From assembly GCA_003171335.1 (NCBI GenBank), contig PMYD01000082.1, positions 1 through 64,000 of the forward strand: DNA of 64,000 nucleotides, read 5' to 3'. Positions 17,951 through 26,333 of the stretch are shown here, in pieces. The DNA is from Phycisphaerales bacterium. Its GTDB lineage: Bacteria; Planctomycetota; Phycisphaerae; SM23-33; FEN-1343. Under the pieces are notes generated by a model. That model was not told the origin of the DNA. It worked only from the letters and a program-made list of their open reading frames with translations, and did no database searches. Position numbers and translations under genes: made by a program. The first letter of the stretch is position 1. Each line of letters starts with the position of its first letter.

Positions 17951-18110
17951 AAATCCCAAATCCCAAATTCCAAATCCCAAACAAATTCCAAATTCCAAGC
18001 TCCAAACTCCTATTTGATCAATTTCTTCGAAACGGATCGTGCTCTATTCTTCTTTGGAATTTGGTGCTTGGGATTTGTTTGGAATTTGGGATTTGGGATT
18101 TGGGATTTCG
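17951..18110. repeat. F2 long inverted repeat (AAATCCC words)
   Basis: The left arm (17951-18009) is a run of AAATCCC/AAATTCC words. The right arm (18055-18110) is the approximate complement, with a 45-bp loop. The C-rich arm comes first on the plus strand, as at 28898 and 36093. Confidence 0.88.
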
Positions 18111-18196
18111 TTGGCGACGAGGCTTCCGGCTTTTCGGGAAAATTCTCGACCCCGAACCCCGCCTCTGCCCTGCCGTAGAATATCTTGGGTGTAAGT

Positions 18197-18853
18197 ATGG
18201 AAAAACAACCCATCTTGATGGACATTCAGGTGCAGCGGGACATCTTCGTCCCCGGCGGGTCGCTCTATCGCCCCGAGCACCGCAAAGCGGCGGCCAACAT
18301 TTACCGGCTGTTCGACTGGGCCAAGGCGGGGGGCGTACCCGTCATCAGCTCGGTGCTGCTGGTTCGCCTGGGCCGGCGCGGGCCGCTTTCGGACAAACCC
18401 CACTGCGTGGAAGGCACGCCCGGCGAGCAGAAACTCGCCCGCACGCTGCTGCCGCGGCGGGTGAACCTGGGCTTCTCGCACAACGCCGACCTGCCACGCG
18501 ATGTCTTCTCGCAGATGCAGCAGGTCATCTTCGAGAGCCGCGATGTGGACCTCTTCAACCACGCCCGCTTCGAGCGGCTGATCACCGAGTTGCCCGAGCC
18601 CTTCGAGTTCGTATTGTGCGGGGCCTCCATCCCCCTGGGCATCAAGCAGGCGGTGCTGGGCCTGCGCAACCGCCACCACGGCGTGGTCATCGCCGAGGAT
18701 GCCGTCGTCGACCTGGGCCACCCGCTGGCCGAAATGAGCTGGCTGCAAATCCTGGCCAAGAGCTCGCGACCGCTGCCCACCGTGCAGATCATCCACGAGC
18801 TGCCGCTGCCGCGCAGGAAGGTGTCGTTCGTGCAGCACGCGACCAGTGAATGA
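18197..18853 (+). CDS. isochorismatase-like cysteine hydrolase
   Basis: The protein has the isochorismatase (cysteine hydrolase) fold. D9 lies in LMDIQ, the nucleophile C141 lies in FEFVLCGASIPLGIKQAV where the family has its G(V/A)CT motif, and the cis-peptide-like region follows. The usual catalytic lysine near residue 112 appears as Ser-Arg in IFESRDVDLF, so activity is uncertain. The substrate is not predictable. The ATG at 18197 gives 218 residues; a TTG 12 bases earlier is possible. Confidence 0.75.
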   Translation: MEKQPILMDIQVQRDIFVPGGSLYRPEHRKAAANIYRLFDWAKAGGVPVISSVLLVRLGRRGPLSDKPHCVEGTPGEQKLARTLLPRRVNLGFSHNADLPRDVFSQMQQVIFESRDVDLFNHARFERLITELPEPFEFVLCGASIPLGIKQAVLGLRNRHHGVVIAEDAVVDLGHPLAEMSWLQILAKSSRPLPTVQIIHELPLPRRKVSFVQHATSE

Positions 18854-18867
18854 GGGCCTTCTCGAAA

Positions 18868-19041
18868 ACAAGGCTGAACACAAAGATCACGAAGACCACA
18901 AAGAGCACGAAGTAAAGACGAGAGAGAGCAACGGCCGGATGTTTTCCTGCTTTTGCTCTCTCTTTTTCCTGGTCTTTCTTAGCTCTACTTTTCTTCTTCC
19001 TTCGTGTCCTTTGTGATCTTTGTGGTCTTTGTGTTCGCTGT
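18868..19041. repeat. F1 long inverted repeat
   Basis: The CACAAAGA arm (18868-18917) and its complement (18985-19041) enclose a loop that itself contains GAGAGAGC...GCTCTCTC. The element ends just before the amidohydrolase ATG, so it lies in that gene's 5-prime leader. Confidence 0.85.
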
Positions 19042-19075
19042 TTTCTTCAGACCGACCACCCATTACGCTACCCGC

Positions 19076-20722
19076 ATGGCAAACCCCACATTAGCCATCC
19101 TCAACGGCCGTATCTGGTCCAACGGGCCGGCCACCGCCATCGCCCTCGCGGGCGATCGAATAGTCGCCGTCGGCAGCGATCGCGAGATCCGCTCGCTGTG
19201 CAGCGCCGAAACCCGCATCCTCGACGCCGCCGGCGGCAGCGTTCTGCCCGGTTTCAACGATGCCCACGTGCACCTGGAATCTTCCGGCGGCAACCTGCTT
19301 GGGATCGACCTGCGCGAGGCCCGCGATGAGGCCGATTTCGCCCGCCGGCTGGGCCGCTACCTGGCCGACCAGCCCGCCGGCCGCTGGATCCGGCGGGGAA
19401 TCTGGGACCACGAAAACTGGCCTTCGCACCGCCTGCCCACACGGCAAGTGCTCGATCCGGTCAGTCCTCGCCACCCCGTCTTCCTCAGCCGGCTGGATGG
19501 CCACGTGGCCGTGGCCAACAGCCTAGCCCTGGCAGCGGCGAAGATCGACCGCCATACCGCCGACCCGGCCGGCGGCCGCATCGGCCGCGAGTCCGACGGC
19601 ACGCCCAACGGCCTGTTCTTCGACACCGCCTTGGCGCTGATCCGCCAGGCAATGCCGGCGGCGACGGAATCCGACCGGCTGGAGGCGATCGAAACCGGCC
19701 TGCGGCACGCCGCCGCACACGGCCTGACCAGCCTCCAGGCGATGTGCGGCACCGGCGAATACGACCTGCTGCGCCGGCTGGAACAATCCGGCCGCCTGCC
19801 CATCCGCGTGAGGGCGATCTTGCCGCCGGAGGTCCTGGATGGTGGCACAGGCTTTCAGCCTGTGGCCGGCCGGCAGGAAGAGAATCCACAGGCTGAAAGC
19901 CTGTGCCACCTCAAAAAAAGCCCACAGGCTGAAAGCCTGTGCCACCAGGGATTTCTTCGCACCGGGGCGATCAAGCTCTTCGCCGATGGCTCCTTCGGCG
20001 CCGCCACGGCGCTCCTCTTTGAGCCCTACGACGACCGCCCCGACTCTTCGGGCCTGGCCATTTACGAGCCGGGCCAGCTCGAGGAGTTGATTGGCCGCAT
20101 CGACGCCGCCGGCCTCCAGGCGGCGGTGCACGCCATCGGCGACCGCGCCGTGGACAGGGTGCTGACCGCCTTCGAGCGTGTGCTCGCCGCCGGCGGCCGC
20201 CGGCAGGCCCGCCACCGCATCGAGCACGCGCAGATGGTTCGCCCGGCAGACCGCGCCCGCTTCGGAGCCGCCGGCCTGATCGCCTCGATCCAGCCCTCGC
20301 ACTGCATTGACGACCTGCGCTGGATTTCCAACCGCCTCGGCGGCCGCTGCCGCATGGCCTACCCCTACCGGTCGCTAGCGGCCGCCGGCGCGCCCATCGC
20401 CTTGGGCACCGATTGGGACGTCGAACCTCTAAACCCGATGCTCACGCTCTACGCCGCCATCACCCGCCAAACCACCGCCGGCGACCCGCCGGCCGGCTGG
20501 TTTGCCGATGAAACGGTGACACTCGCCCAAGCCATCCGCGACTACACCTTCGGCTCGGCCTACGCCGAATTCGCCGAGGCCGACAAGGGCACGCTCGAGC
20601 CCGGCAAGCTCGCCGACCTGGTCATCCTCTCACGCGACATCGCCGCCTGTGCGCCCGCCGAATTGCTCGCCACCCGCCCGCGCGCGACCATCGCCGGCGG
20701 GCGCGTGGTGTTTGAGGCGTAG
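19076..20722 (+). CDS. amidohydrolase family 3 (YtcJ-like) with repeat insertion
   Basis: This metal-dependent hydrolase has GFNDAHVH (residues 59-66, the HxH site), IKLFADGSFGAAT, HAIGDRAV, RHRIEHAQ and LGTDWDVEPLNPM, which together give the YtcJ subgroup of amidohydrolases. The substrate is unknown. Codons 257-289 are made of three copies of the F5 hairpin repeat read in frame (TGFQPV, then QAESLCH twice). They sit just before the IKLFADG strand, between conserved blocks, so the insertion probably forms a surface loop. The long frame before 19076 is repeat sequence. No signal peptide is seen. Confidence 0.87.
   Translation: MANPTLAILNGRIWSNGPATAIALAGDRIVAVGSDREIRSLCSAETRILDAAGGSVLPGFNDAHVHLESSGGNLLGIDLREARDEADFARRLGRYLADQPAGRWIRRGIWDHENWPSHRLPTRQVLDPVSPRHPVFLSRLDGHVAVANSLALAAAKIDRHTADPAGGRIGRESDGTPNGLFFDTALALIRQAMPAATESDRLEAIETGLRHAAAHGLTSLQAMCGTGEYDLLRRLEQSGRLPIRVRAILPPEVLDGGTGFQPVAGRQEENPQAESLCHLKKSPQAESLCHQGFLRTGAIKLFADGSFGAATALLFEPYDDRPDSSGLAIYEPGQLEELIGRIDAAGLQAAVHAIGDRAVDRVLTAFERVLAAGGRRQARHRIEHAQMVRPADRARFGAAGLIASIQPSHCIDDLRWISNRLGGRCRMAYPYRSLAAAGAPIALGTDWDVEPLNPMLTLYAAITRQTTAGDPPAGWFADETVTLAQAIRDYTFGSAYAEFAEADKGTLEPGKLADLVILSRDIAACAPAELLATRPRATIAGGRVVFEA
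19846..19941. repeat. three F5 hairpins inside the amidohydrolase gene
   Basis: Perfect CACAGGCT/AGCCTGTG hairpins lie at 19846-19864, 19888-19906 and 19923-19941. The first is in the opposite reading orientation to the other two. The inserted DNA contains no stop in the gene's frame. Confidence 0.9.
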
Positions 20723-20735
20723 CATGGGCCGCGTC

Positions 20736-21042
20736 TTTTCGGAAGCCCGCAGGGCATAACGATATGCCGAGCTATTGACGTGCCGTGCTTCTTATGATCC
20801 GTCCCTGCATTTTCCGGGAGCCCGCAGGGCGACTGAAAGTAGCCCCTGGCGCTGGCCGACGCGCAGCGCCGGCCGAGCCTGGGGAAACGCGGGACGGATT
20901 GATCATCCCGTCTTTTTCGGGAGCCCGCAGGGCGACTGATAGTAGCCCCTGGCGCTGGCCGACGCGCAGCGCCGGCCGAGCCTGGGGAACGCTAGACGGA
21001 TTCATCTTCCCCATCTCTTCCGGGAGCCCGCAGGGCGACTGA
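20736..21042. repeat. REP-like repeats, left side of the transposase
   Basis: Two near-identical units of about 72 bp lie at 20813-20885 and 20918-20988. Each has a short hairpin (GCCC-GCA-GGGC) and then a GC-rich imperfect palindrome from CCCCTGGCGCTGGCC to GAGCCTGGGG. A unit truncated after the first hairpin lies at 21018-21042, and a degenerate fragment at 20736-20756. The region fills the gap before the transposase gene. Confidence 0.85.
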
Positions 21043-21047
21043 GCCGC

Positions 21048-21500
21048 TCAACCCCACATCGTCTCGGGATCAAACGGAATGTGGTGCCGTTTCAGGAACG
21101 CAATGAATTCCTCTTCATACGTCACCTTACGGTGATGCTCCGCCTGGCCGGCAATGTATGATTCCACATCCGGCCGAATGGAATCCGCCACCGTGAACGC
21201 GGCGTAACCCTGTTGCCACTTGAAACGATCCTTGGGCTTGAGCGTTCGATTCACCCATCCGGTCGTGAGGCTCTTGAGCTTCCCCACCGCCGTCGGAACG
21301 CCTATCGGCGGCCTCAACGAGATCAGCGCGTGCAGGTGGTTTTCCGTGCCGCCCAGGGCCAGGGCGCAGCCGAGTTCCTTCTTGGCAACGCCGCCGGCAT
21401 ATTCGTACAGGCGGTGCTGAAAATCCCGCGTAATGAGCGGCCGGCGGTCCTTCGTGCTGAAGATGACGTGATAGAGCAGGTGCGTGAATGTGTGGCTCAT
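21048..21500 (-). CDS. REP-associated tyrosine transposase (IS200/IS605 Y1 type)
   Basis: The 150-residue single-strand DNA transposase has the Y1 fold. H55 and H57 form the HUH motif in ENHLHALISL, and Y115 in ESYIAGQAEHH is the likely nucleophile. The N terminus SHTFTHLLYHVIFSTKDRRP is typical of the branch I know as REP-associated (RAYT). No accessory TnpB is present. The gene is intact and flanked on both sides by inverted copies of a repeat, as expected for a RAYT and its REP elements. Confidence 0.88.
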   Translation of the reverse strand: MSHTFTHLLYHVIFSTKDRRPLITRDFQHRLYEYAGGVAKKELGCALALGGTENHLHALISLRPPIGVPTAVGKLKSLTTGWVNRTLKPKDRFKWQQGYAAFTVADSIRPDVESYIAGQAEHHRKVTYEEEFIAFLKRHHIPFDPETMWG

Positions 21501-21616
21501 GGGGACTCCCGTAAACAGAGTTTGGAACCGGGAGGTTAGCGGGGCGGTCGCGAGGTGTCCACAGAATTGGGGGACTCAATCGCCCTACCGGGCTCCGACC
21601 TCTGGGGGCCTCGGTT

Positions 21617-21690
21617 TCCCCAGGCTCGGCCGGCGCTGCGCTTCGGCCAGCGCCAGGGGCTACTTTCAATCGCCCTGCGGGCTCCCGGAA
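21617..21690. repeat. REP-like repeat, right side of the transposase, inverted
   Basis: A full unit of the same repeat as at 20813 lies here in the opposite orientation (from CCCCAGGCTCGG to GGCTCCCGGA). The transposase gene is therefore bracketed by inverted copies. Confidence 0.85.
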
Positions 21691-21750
21691 GAACGCCCGA
21701 AGAACATAGTTCCTCAACCTCCGCCATTCTCCAGGTTTTCATTTCTTGCT

Positions 21751-23124
21751 CTACCTCTGCCCGATCAACTTCTTCCATCCATCGCCAACAAATTGCATCG
21801 AGCCGTATTCGTCAGTCACAACTGCAAAACCTGTACTTGCAAATATCATCATTGTGACCGGGCGTCTCTTCTCCTGGCCTGTCGGGTTTGGCATCTCAAT
21901 CCGCAATACGTGTGGCGCTAAGCCAGGAAAAGGTTTTCCTAACCCCCCAATTGCAACAGAAGACGATTCGAGCGCTTCAATCAGCAAAGACACATCGCCT
22001 TTCCATACTGCATCGTAAGCCTGATCAATCACCAGAGCAGAATGAGAATCGAGCATGCTCACTATCGCTGTGACTCGGCTTTGCAAAGAAGGAGATGAGA
22101 ATGCTGGATTACTAGCCGGCTGCGATGTGATATGCCGGGCCGGCGCGGAGGCCGCCGCGGCAGGCAGGAAGGTCAGCTCCAGCCGCAGCGTGTCGGCGGG
22201 AAATGCGCCGGGCGGGCTGGGCGGGGTTTGGAGCGTGGCGCAGATCGGCGTGGTCCGCTGGTAGAGGAAGGCCTTGTGCGTGGCGGGGTCCACATCAAGC
22301 GGCGAGAGCTTGGCCCCCTCCAGCGATTCAGGCAACTGGCCCGTGGCGGCCACGCGGCTGTGCAGGGCCTCGGCCACGGCGAGCAGGCGGGCAAGCTGGG
22401 ATGCCCCGATGCTGAAACGCAAGGGCGATTCGAGCGTCGCCTTGGGCGCGGCCGGCTCGGCCTTGATCCCCGCGGAGATATCCGCCAGGGGTGCGGGCAA
22501 TTCCTCCAGCGCGGCCCCAAGGGATGGACAGCCGGGGGTCTGCATCATGGGTTCAACCGTTTCTAGAGCCAGAAGCAGCAGCCGCACGCCCACCACGGCC
22601 TCGATCAGCCGGTCGGATCGCGCCACGTTACAGCCCATGGCCATCACCGCGCCAATGGAGGTGGCGGCGGGGCCGAACTGCCCGCGGGCGATCTGCAGCC
22701 GCGCCCGTAGCACCTCCAGCCGGGCCAGCGTGCGGCCGGCGTCGATGAAATTGGAATCCAGTTGCGTCAAGTCGCACTTGCCGCAGTGCGCGGACTCTTC
22801 CAGCAGTTTTAGCGCGCTAGCGTACTTCGCCAGCACGGTCTCCAGCTCCTGCACCGGCAGCTTTTCCAGTGGCATGCCCAGCCACGCGTAGACCCGCGGA
22901 TCGATCTCCTTGGGCAGCGCATCGGTCGCCTGCGTGTACAGCCGGGCGGCATCGGCGTTGGGGTCGGTCTTGGCCGGCAGGAAATGGATGCCTTCCTTGG
23001 GCGCCGGCCCCGGCGGCGGCAAGGTCAGCCGCATCACCCGCGGCTCTTGGCCCTGGGCGGCTGCAGCCCCGCAGACGAATAGAAGAACGCCCATCACGCC
23101 CGCGAAAGAAAGAGTTGTCCGCAT
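21751..23124 (-). CDS. secreted hypothetical protein, compositionally chimeric
   Basis: The 457-residue protein has a signal peptide (hydrophobic residues 4-22, AAA-QG cleavage). Helical segments follow that resemble an uncharacterised planctomycete family in which a tally of items is derived from database rows (LARLEVLRARLQIARGQFG). No catalytic motif is recognised. The last 125 codons (21751-22125) are much less GC-rich than the rest: 28 of 60 bases in 21781-21840 against 39 of 60 in 22501-22560. The break is sharp near a Ser/Ala/Pro linker. The 3-prime part may be a later replacement; the transposase lies 250 bp away. Confidence 0.7.
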   Translation of the reverse strand: MRTTLSFAGVMGVLLFVCGAAAAQGQEPRVMRLTLPPPGPAPKEGIHFLPAKTDPNADAARLYTQATDALPKEIDPRVYAWLGMPLEKLPVQELETVLAKYASALKLLEESAHCGKCDLTQLDSNFIDAGRTLARLEVLRARLQIARGQFGPAATSIGAVMAMGCNVARSDRLIEAVVGVRLLLLALETVEPMMQTPGCPSLGAALEELPAPLADISAGIKAEPAAPKATLESPLRFSIGASQLARLLAVAEALHSRVAATGQLPESLEGAKLSPLDVDPATHKAFLYQRTTPICATLQTPPSPPGAFPADTLRLELTFLPAAAASAPARHITSQPASNPAFSSPSLQSRVTAIVSMLDSHSALVIDQAYDAVWKGDVSLLIEALESSSVAIGGLGKPFPGLAPHVLRIEMPNPTGQEKRRPVTMMIFASTGFAVVTDEYGSMQFVGDGWKKLIGQR

Positions 23125-23404
23125 TGTTTTCTCCTGATGAAACGCCCCGCCCGCACCGGCGGCCGTACATCAAGGATGCGCCGAGCGCGGGAGAGTTGCA
23201 AACTCGGGACAAAAAAATCCCGGAATTCCTCTAGGCGCCGACCGGAAAGCGCTGTAGGATAGCCACGGTCATTTAATGAAGTATACGGAGTTCTATTCGT
23301 GGCTATGAAGCGTATGGTTCGTTTCTTTGTAACATAAAGACAGTGAAGCCTTGGGAGCAGCGTGCGCCCAGAGGAAAAGAGGCATTGGAAGGGAGAAAAC
23401 TCAT

Positions 23405-24673
23405 ATGTCATTAGAATCGCTGATGTTAAAGCACATTCGCCTGGATGGCGACACGCAGACGCGTGTGAAGATGTCGGACAAGCTGATTGATGAATACGCC
23501 CGCCAGATGGCGGAAGGGGACGACTTTCCGCCCCTGGCGGTCATGTTCGATGGTGTGGACCACTGGCTGTACGACGGTTTTCACCGGTACTACGCCGCCG
23601 TGCAGCTTGGCCGCGAGCGATTGCCGGTCGAGGTGAAGGAGGGCACGCGGGAGGATGCCATCTGGGAGTCGCTGGGGGCAAATAAGACACACGGACTGAG
23701 GTTCACCTCAAAGGACAAGGCCAAGGCGATACGTAAGGCCTTGGAAAATTGGACAGATAGGACGGATGGCTACATCGCCAAGCACATAGGAGTTGACGAG
23801 AAGACCGTGAAGAAATATCATCTGGAGCGGATTTCACGTCCGGAAATTCCGGACGTGAACCCCCGCCCAGATGCCTCAACTGAGGAATTTCCGCAGTTCG
23901 AGTTCGATGGAAGGCCCTCACGTCCGGGAATTCCGGACGTGAACCGCCGGCCAAATGCCTCAACTGAGGAATTTCCGCAGTTCGCGGTCGATGGAAGGCC
24001 TTCACGTCCGGAAATTCCGGACGTGGACCCCCGCCCAAGTACCTCAACTGAGGAATTTCCGCAGTTGGCGGTCGATGGAAGGCCTTCACGTCCGGAATTT
24101 CCGGACGTGACTCACGCGGAGAAATCCCCAACTGCGGAAATTCCGCAGTTGACCCGGCGTCTTGGGGCTGACGGCAAGTGGTACAAGCCTCGAAACAAAC
24201 CCATCATCGGCCCGGATCGCCGGCCGGCGCCGCCCGAGCCGGGGGCTCTGGCCAAGGAGCCGCCCGAGCGGGACATGCTTGGCCGGCCGTTTGAAGGCCC
24301 GCACGCCGAGCGGATGCGGCAGGTGTTCTCGTTTCAGCCGCGGATTGCCCAGCAGGTGCATCTCTTGGGCAGCCTGGGCGGTTTCATGCGCGACATGGCC
24401 GGCGATGGGCACCTAGTGTACGGGAAGATCGACCTGCCGCGTTTTCACGCTGGGCTCCGCCGGGCCATGAGCGCCCTCATGCGGATCTGCCCGCACATCA
24501 TCTGCCCGCGCTGCCGCGGAGCCGGCTGCCAAGTCTGCCGCGGCTGGGGCTGGATTGATCAATGGGGCTGGCTCTCCTACGGCCGGCGGGGGCGAGTTGG
24601 TCCAGCTCAAGAAAACGGCGAACACGAAGACCACGAAGATCACAAAGAGCACAAAGAAAGGCCAAGAGAATGA
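23405..24673 (+). CDS. ParB-like N-terminal domain protein with internal palindrome array
   Basis: Residues 1-90 are a ParB/sulfiredoxin-like domain (ETLRL-type start LMLKHIRLDGDTQTRV, core DGVDHWLYDGFHRYYAAVQLG). Residues 95-140 are an HTH (LGANKTHGLRFTSKDKAKAI, then IAKHIGVDEKTVKKYHLERI). Then come nearly four 28-residue repeats (RPEIPDV, then TEEFPQ) and an LGADGKWYKP motif, which I know from ParB-like proteins of planctomycetes and their mobile elements. The C-terminal domain ends with a zinc knuckle (CPRCRGAGCQVC). The last 15 residues (HEDHEDHKEHKE) are translated F1 repeat. A purine-rich site near 23390 supports the start. Confidence 0.82.
   Translation: MSLESLMLKHIRLDGDTQTRVKMSDKLIDEYARQMAEGDDFPPLAVMFDGVDHWLYDGFHRYYAAVQLGRERLPVEVKEGTREDAIWESLGANKTHGLRFTSKDKAKAIRKALENWTDRTDGYIAKHIGVDEKTVKKYHLERISRPEIPDVNPRPDASTEEFPQFEFDGRPSRPGIPDVNRRPNASTEEFPQFAVDGRPSRPEIPDVDPRPSTSTEEFPQLAVDGRPSRPEFPDVTHAEKSPTAEIPQLTRRLGADGKWYKPRNKPIIGPDRRPAPPEPGALAKEPPERDMLGRPFEGPHAERMRQVFSFQPRIAQQVHLLGSLGGFMRDMAGDGHLVYGKIDLPRFHAGLRRAMSALMRICPHIICPRCRGAGCQVCRGWGWIDQWGWLSYGRRGRVGPAQENGEHEDHEDHKEHKERPRE
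23834..24151. repeat. 84-bp tandem array with two alternating palindromes
   Basis: Palindrome A (arms TCACGTCCGGAA and TTCCGGACGTGA, one-base centre) occurs at 23834, 23918, 24002 and 24086. Palindrome B (arms AACTG(A/C)GGAA and TTCCGCAGTT) occurs at 23877, 23961, 24045 and 24129. The period is exactly 84 bp for both. Two A copies and the last B copy are perfect dyads; others have one mismatch. The array lies within the ParB-like coding sequence and keeps its frame. Confidence 0.95.
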
Positions 24674-24757
24674 GGTTTTTTGGCATTCTCTTATCCCTGC
24701 CCTTGTTTTTCTTCCTTCGTGCCCTTCGTGATCTTTGTGGTCTTTGTGGTTGGCCTT
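24613..24757. repeat. F1 long inverted repeat overlapping a gene end
   Basis: The left arm (24613-24662) encodes the last residues of the ParB-like protein. The complementary right arm (24708-24757) lies in the leader of the TauE gene. Confidence 0.85.
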
Positions 24758-24815
24758 TCTTTGCGGCGGCGGCTGCCATGACGAACAGGCCTTGGGTTTT
24801 CGACCCGAATCGTCC

Positions 24816-25649
24816 ATGATATTCATCATGCAATACCTGTGGCTGGTACCCCTGGGCGTCTTCATCGGCGCGTTCGGCACGCTGATTGGCGCTGGCGGCG
24901 GGTTTATGCTCGTGCCGATCCTGCTGCTGGTGTACCCGCAGGAGCAGCCCGCCACGCTGACGGCCATCTCGCTGGGCGTGGTGTGCTTCAACGCCACCAG
25001 CGGGTCCATCTCGTACGCGCGGATGGGGCGGGTGGATTTTCGCTCGGGCCTGTTGTTCCTGCTGACGGGCATTCCCGGGGCGATCGCCGGTGCGTATCTC
25101 GTGCACTACATCCCCCGGCACACGTTTGAAGTGGTTTTCGGCTGCCTGATGGTGGCGGCCGGGGCGTTCATTTTCTTCCGCAGCTATGGGCCGCACGAGC
25201 GAACCCGGGCCGGGCAGATGGGGTTTCATCGCGAGCTGATCGACGCCGAGGGCCATAGGCACGAGTGGTCGTACAACCTGGCGGCGGGCATGACGCTCAG
25301 CGCGTTTGTGGGCCTGGCCTCCAGCATCCTGGGCATCGGCGGGGGCATCATTCACGTGCCGGCGATGGTGAGCCTGCTGAATTTCCCCGTGCATTTCGCC
25401 ACGGCCACCAGCCATTTCATCCTGGCGGCCATGTCGCTGGCCGGCACCATCGAGCACATCGCCGATGGCACGTTGGGCCGGCCGCAGGCGGCCCGCCTCG
25501 TGGCGATAGGCCTGGGTGCGATGGTCGGGGCGCAAATCGGGGCGCGGCTGTCGCGGCGGATTCACGGCCGCTGGATCATGAAGAGCCTGGCCGTGGCGCT
25601 GGGTCTGGTCGGCGTGCGGATTCTCGTGGCGGCGGCGATGAGCCGCTAG
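24816..25649 (+). CDS. TauE/SafE family sulfite/anion exporter
   Basis: The membrane protein has seven to eight helices and the two repeated TauE motifs: GTLIGAGGGFMLVPILLLVYP near residue 20 and GLASSILGIGGGIIHVPAMV near 165. Between them lies a hydrophilic loop (YGPHERTRAGQMGFHRELID). Members export sulfite, sulfoacetate or similar anions. The 277-residue length is typical. The start could be the ATG at 24816 or 24828; neither has a strong ribosome site. No sulfur genes are nearby. Confidence 0.88.
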   Translation: MIFIMQYLWLVPLGVFIGAFGTLIGAGGGFMLVPILLLVYPQEQPATLTAISLGVVCFNATSGSISYARMGRVDFRSGLLFLLTGIPGAIAGAYLVHYIPRHTFEVVFGCLMVAAGAFIFFRSYGPHERTRAGQMGFHRELIDAEGHRHEWSYNLAAGMTLSAFVGLASSILGIGGGIIHVPAMVSLLNFPVHFATATSHFILAAMSLAGTIEHIADGTLGRPQAARLVAIGLGAMVGAQIGARLSRRIHGRWIMKSLAVALGLVGVRILVAAAMSR

Positions 25650-25754
25650 GCTGTAGACTATAGACTGTAGGCTGTAGGCTGTAGGAACGACCGGAGCGAG
25701 CGGACTTGCTTCTTCCGCAGTGCCTCCGCCTAAAGCCTACAGCCTATAGCCTGC
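25650..25754. repeat. F4 inverted repeat (CTGTAGG words)
   Basis: The left arm (25651-25686) is a run of CTGTAGGCTGTAGA words. The right arm (25731-25754) is the complement (CCTACAGCCTATAGCC). It lies between convergent genes. Other copies are at 47733 and 48967. Confidence 0.85.
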
Positions 25755-26099
25755 CTAGTAGTTGTAATTAAACGGCTCGGGCTCGCTGTTGGACTCCACG
25801 ACGGCGCGTTCCAGCCACATGCGGGCGCGGTCGTGGGCCGGGTCGGAGTCCAGGCAGGAGCGGTAGTAGAAGATGGCCTGCGGCAGGTTGCCTTCCTTGT
25901 GGGCGATGCGGCCCATGGCGTAGAACGCCTCGGCCTCATCGGGGTAATAGTACAGCGTGCGCTGGAAGGTGGCCTTGGCCTGCTCGGCGCGGCCGGCGAT
26001 GAACTGATTCTTGCCCGTTTCGAGCAGTTCCTGGCGCGAAGGCGCGCAGCCCATCATCAGACCGGCCAGCACAGCCGCGGCGAGTATCGCTTTGCCCAT
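25755..26099 (-). CDS. TPR lipoprotein
   Basis: The 114-residue protein has a lipoprotein signal (AILAAAVLAGLMMGC, with Cys18 as the lipidated residue). Two to three tetratricopeptide repeats follow (FIAGRAEQAKATFQRTLYYYP, EAFYAMGRIAHKEGNLPQA, IFYYRSCLDSDPAHDRA). It is probably an envelope scaffold. GGAAAGGA upstream supports the ATG at 26099. A longer frame to 26252 is not supported. Confidence 0.85.
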   Translation of the reverse strand: MGKAILAAAVLAGLMMGCAPSRQELLETGKNQFIAGRAEQAKATFQRTLYYYPDEAEAFYAMGRIAHKEGNLPQAIFYYRSCLDSDPAHDRARMWLERAVVESNSEPEPFNYNY

Positions 26100-26120
26100 T
26101 GATGCATCCTTTCCTGCCTC

Positions 26121-26141
26121 CAGGAGGCCTGAGGCCTCCTG
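26121..26141. repeat. 9-bp palindrome upstream of the TPR lipoprotein gene
   Basis: CAGGAGGCC-TGA-GGCCTCCTG is a perfect dyad directly upstream of that gene's ribosome binding site. It could be an operator or another word-like repeat. Confidence 0.6.
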
Positions 26142-26333
26142 TGTCCCTTTTGCTCTGCCTTCCGATTGGCGAGAACGTCTTGCCTCAGGCCAGAAAGTAG
26201 AAAGTAGACCGCAGGAGGCAACTGCACTATTGCGGCGCCGGCGGCGGGGCAATTCCGGCCGTCTGCTCTACTCTCTCCTTTCCGCTTTCTCCTGCTCTAG
26301 CTCGCTGCCGAGCAGCGAGCTAACATAGTACCG

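Noticed and set aside
23834-24151. Possible CRISPR array in the ParB-like gene
   Set aside because: The units are contiguous 84-bp tandem copies without unique spacers, they are translated in frame, and there are no cas genes.
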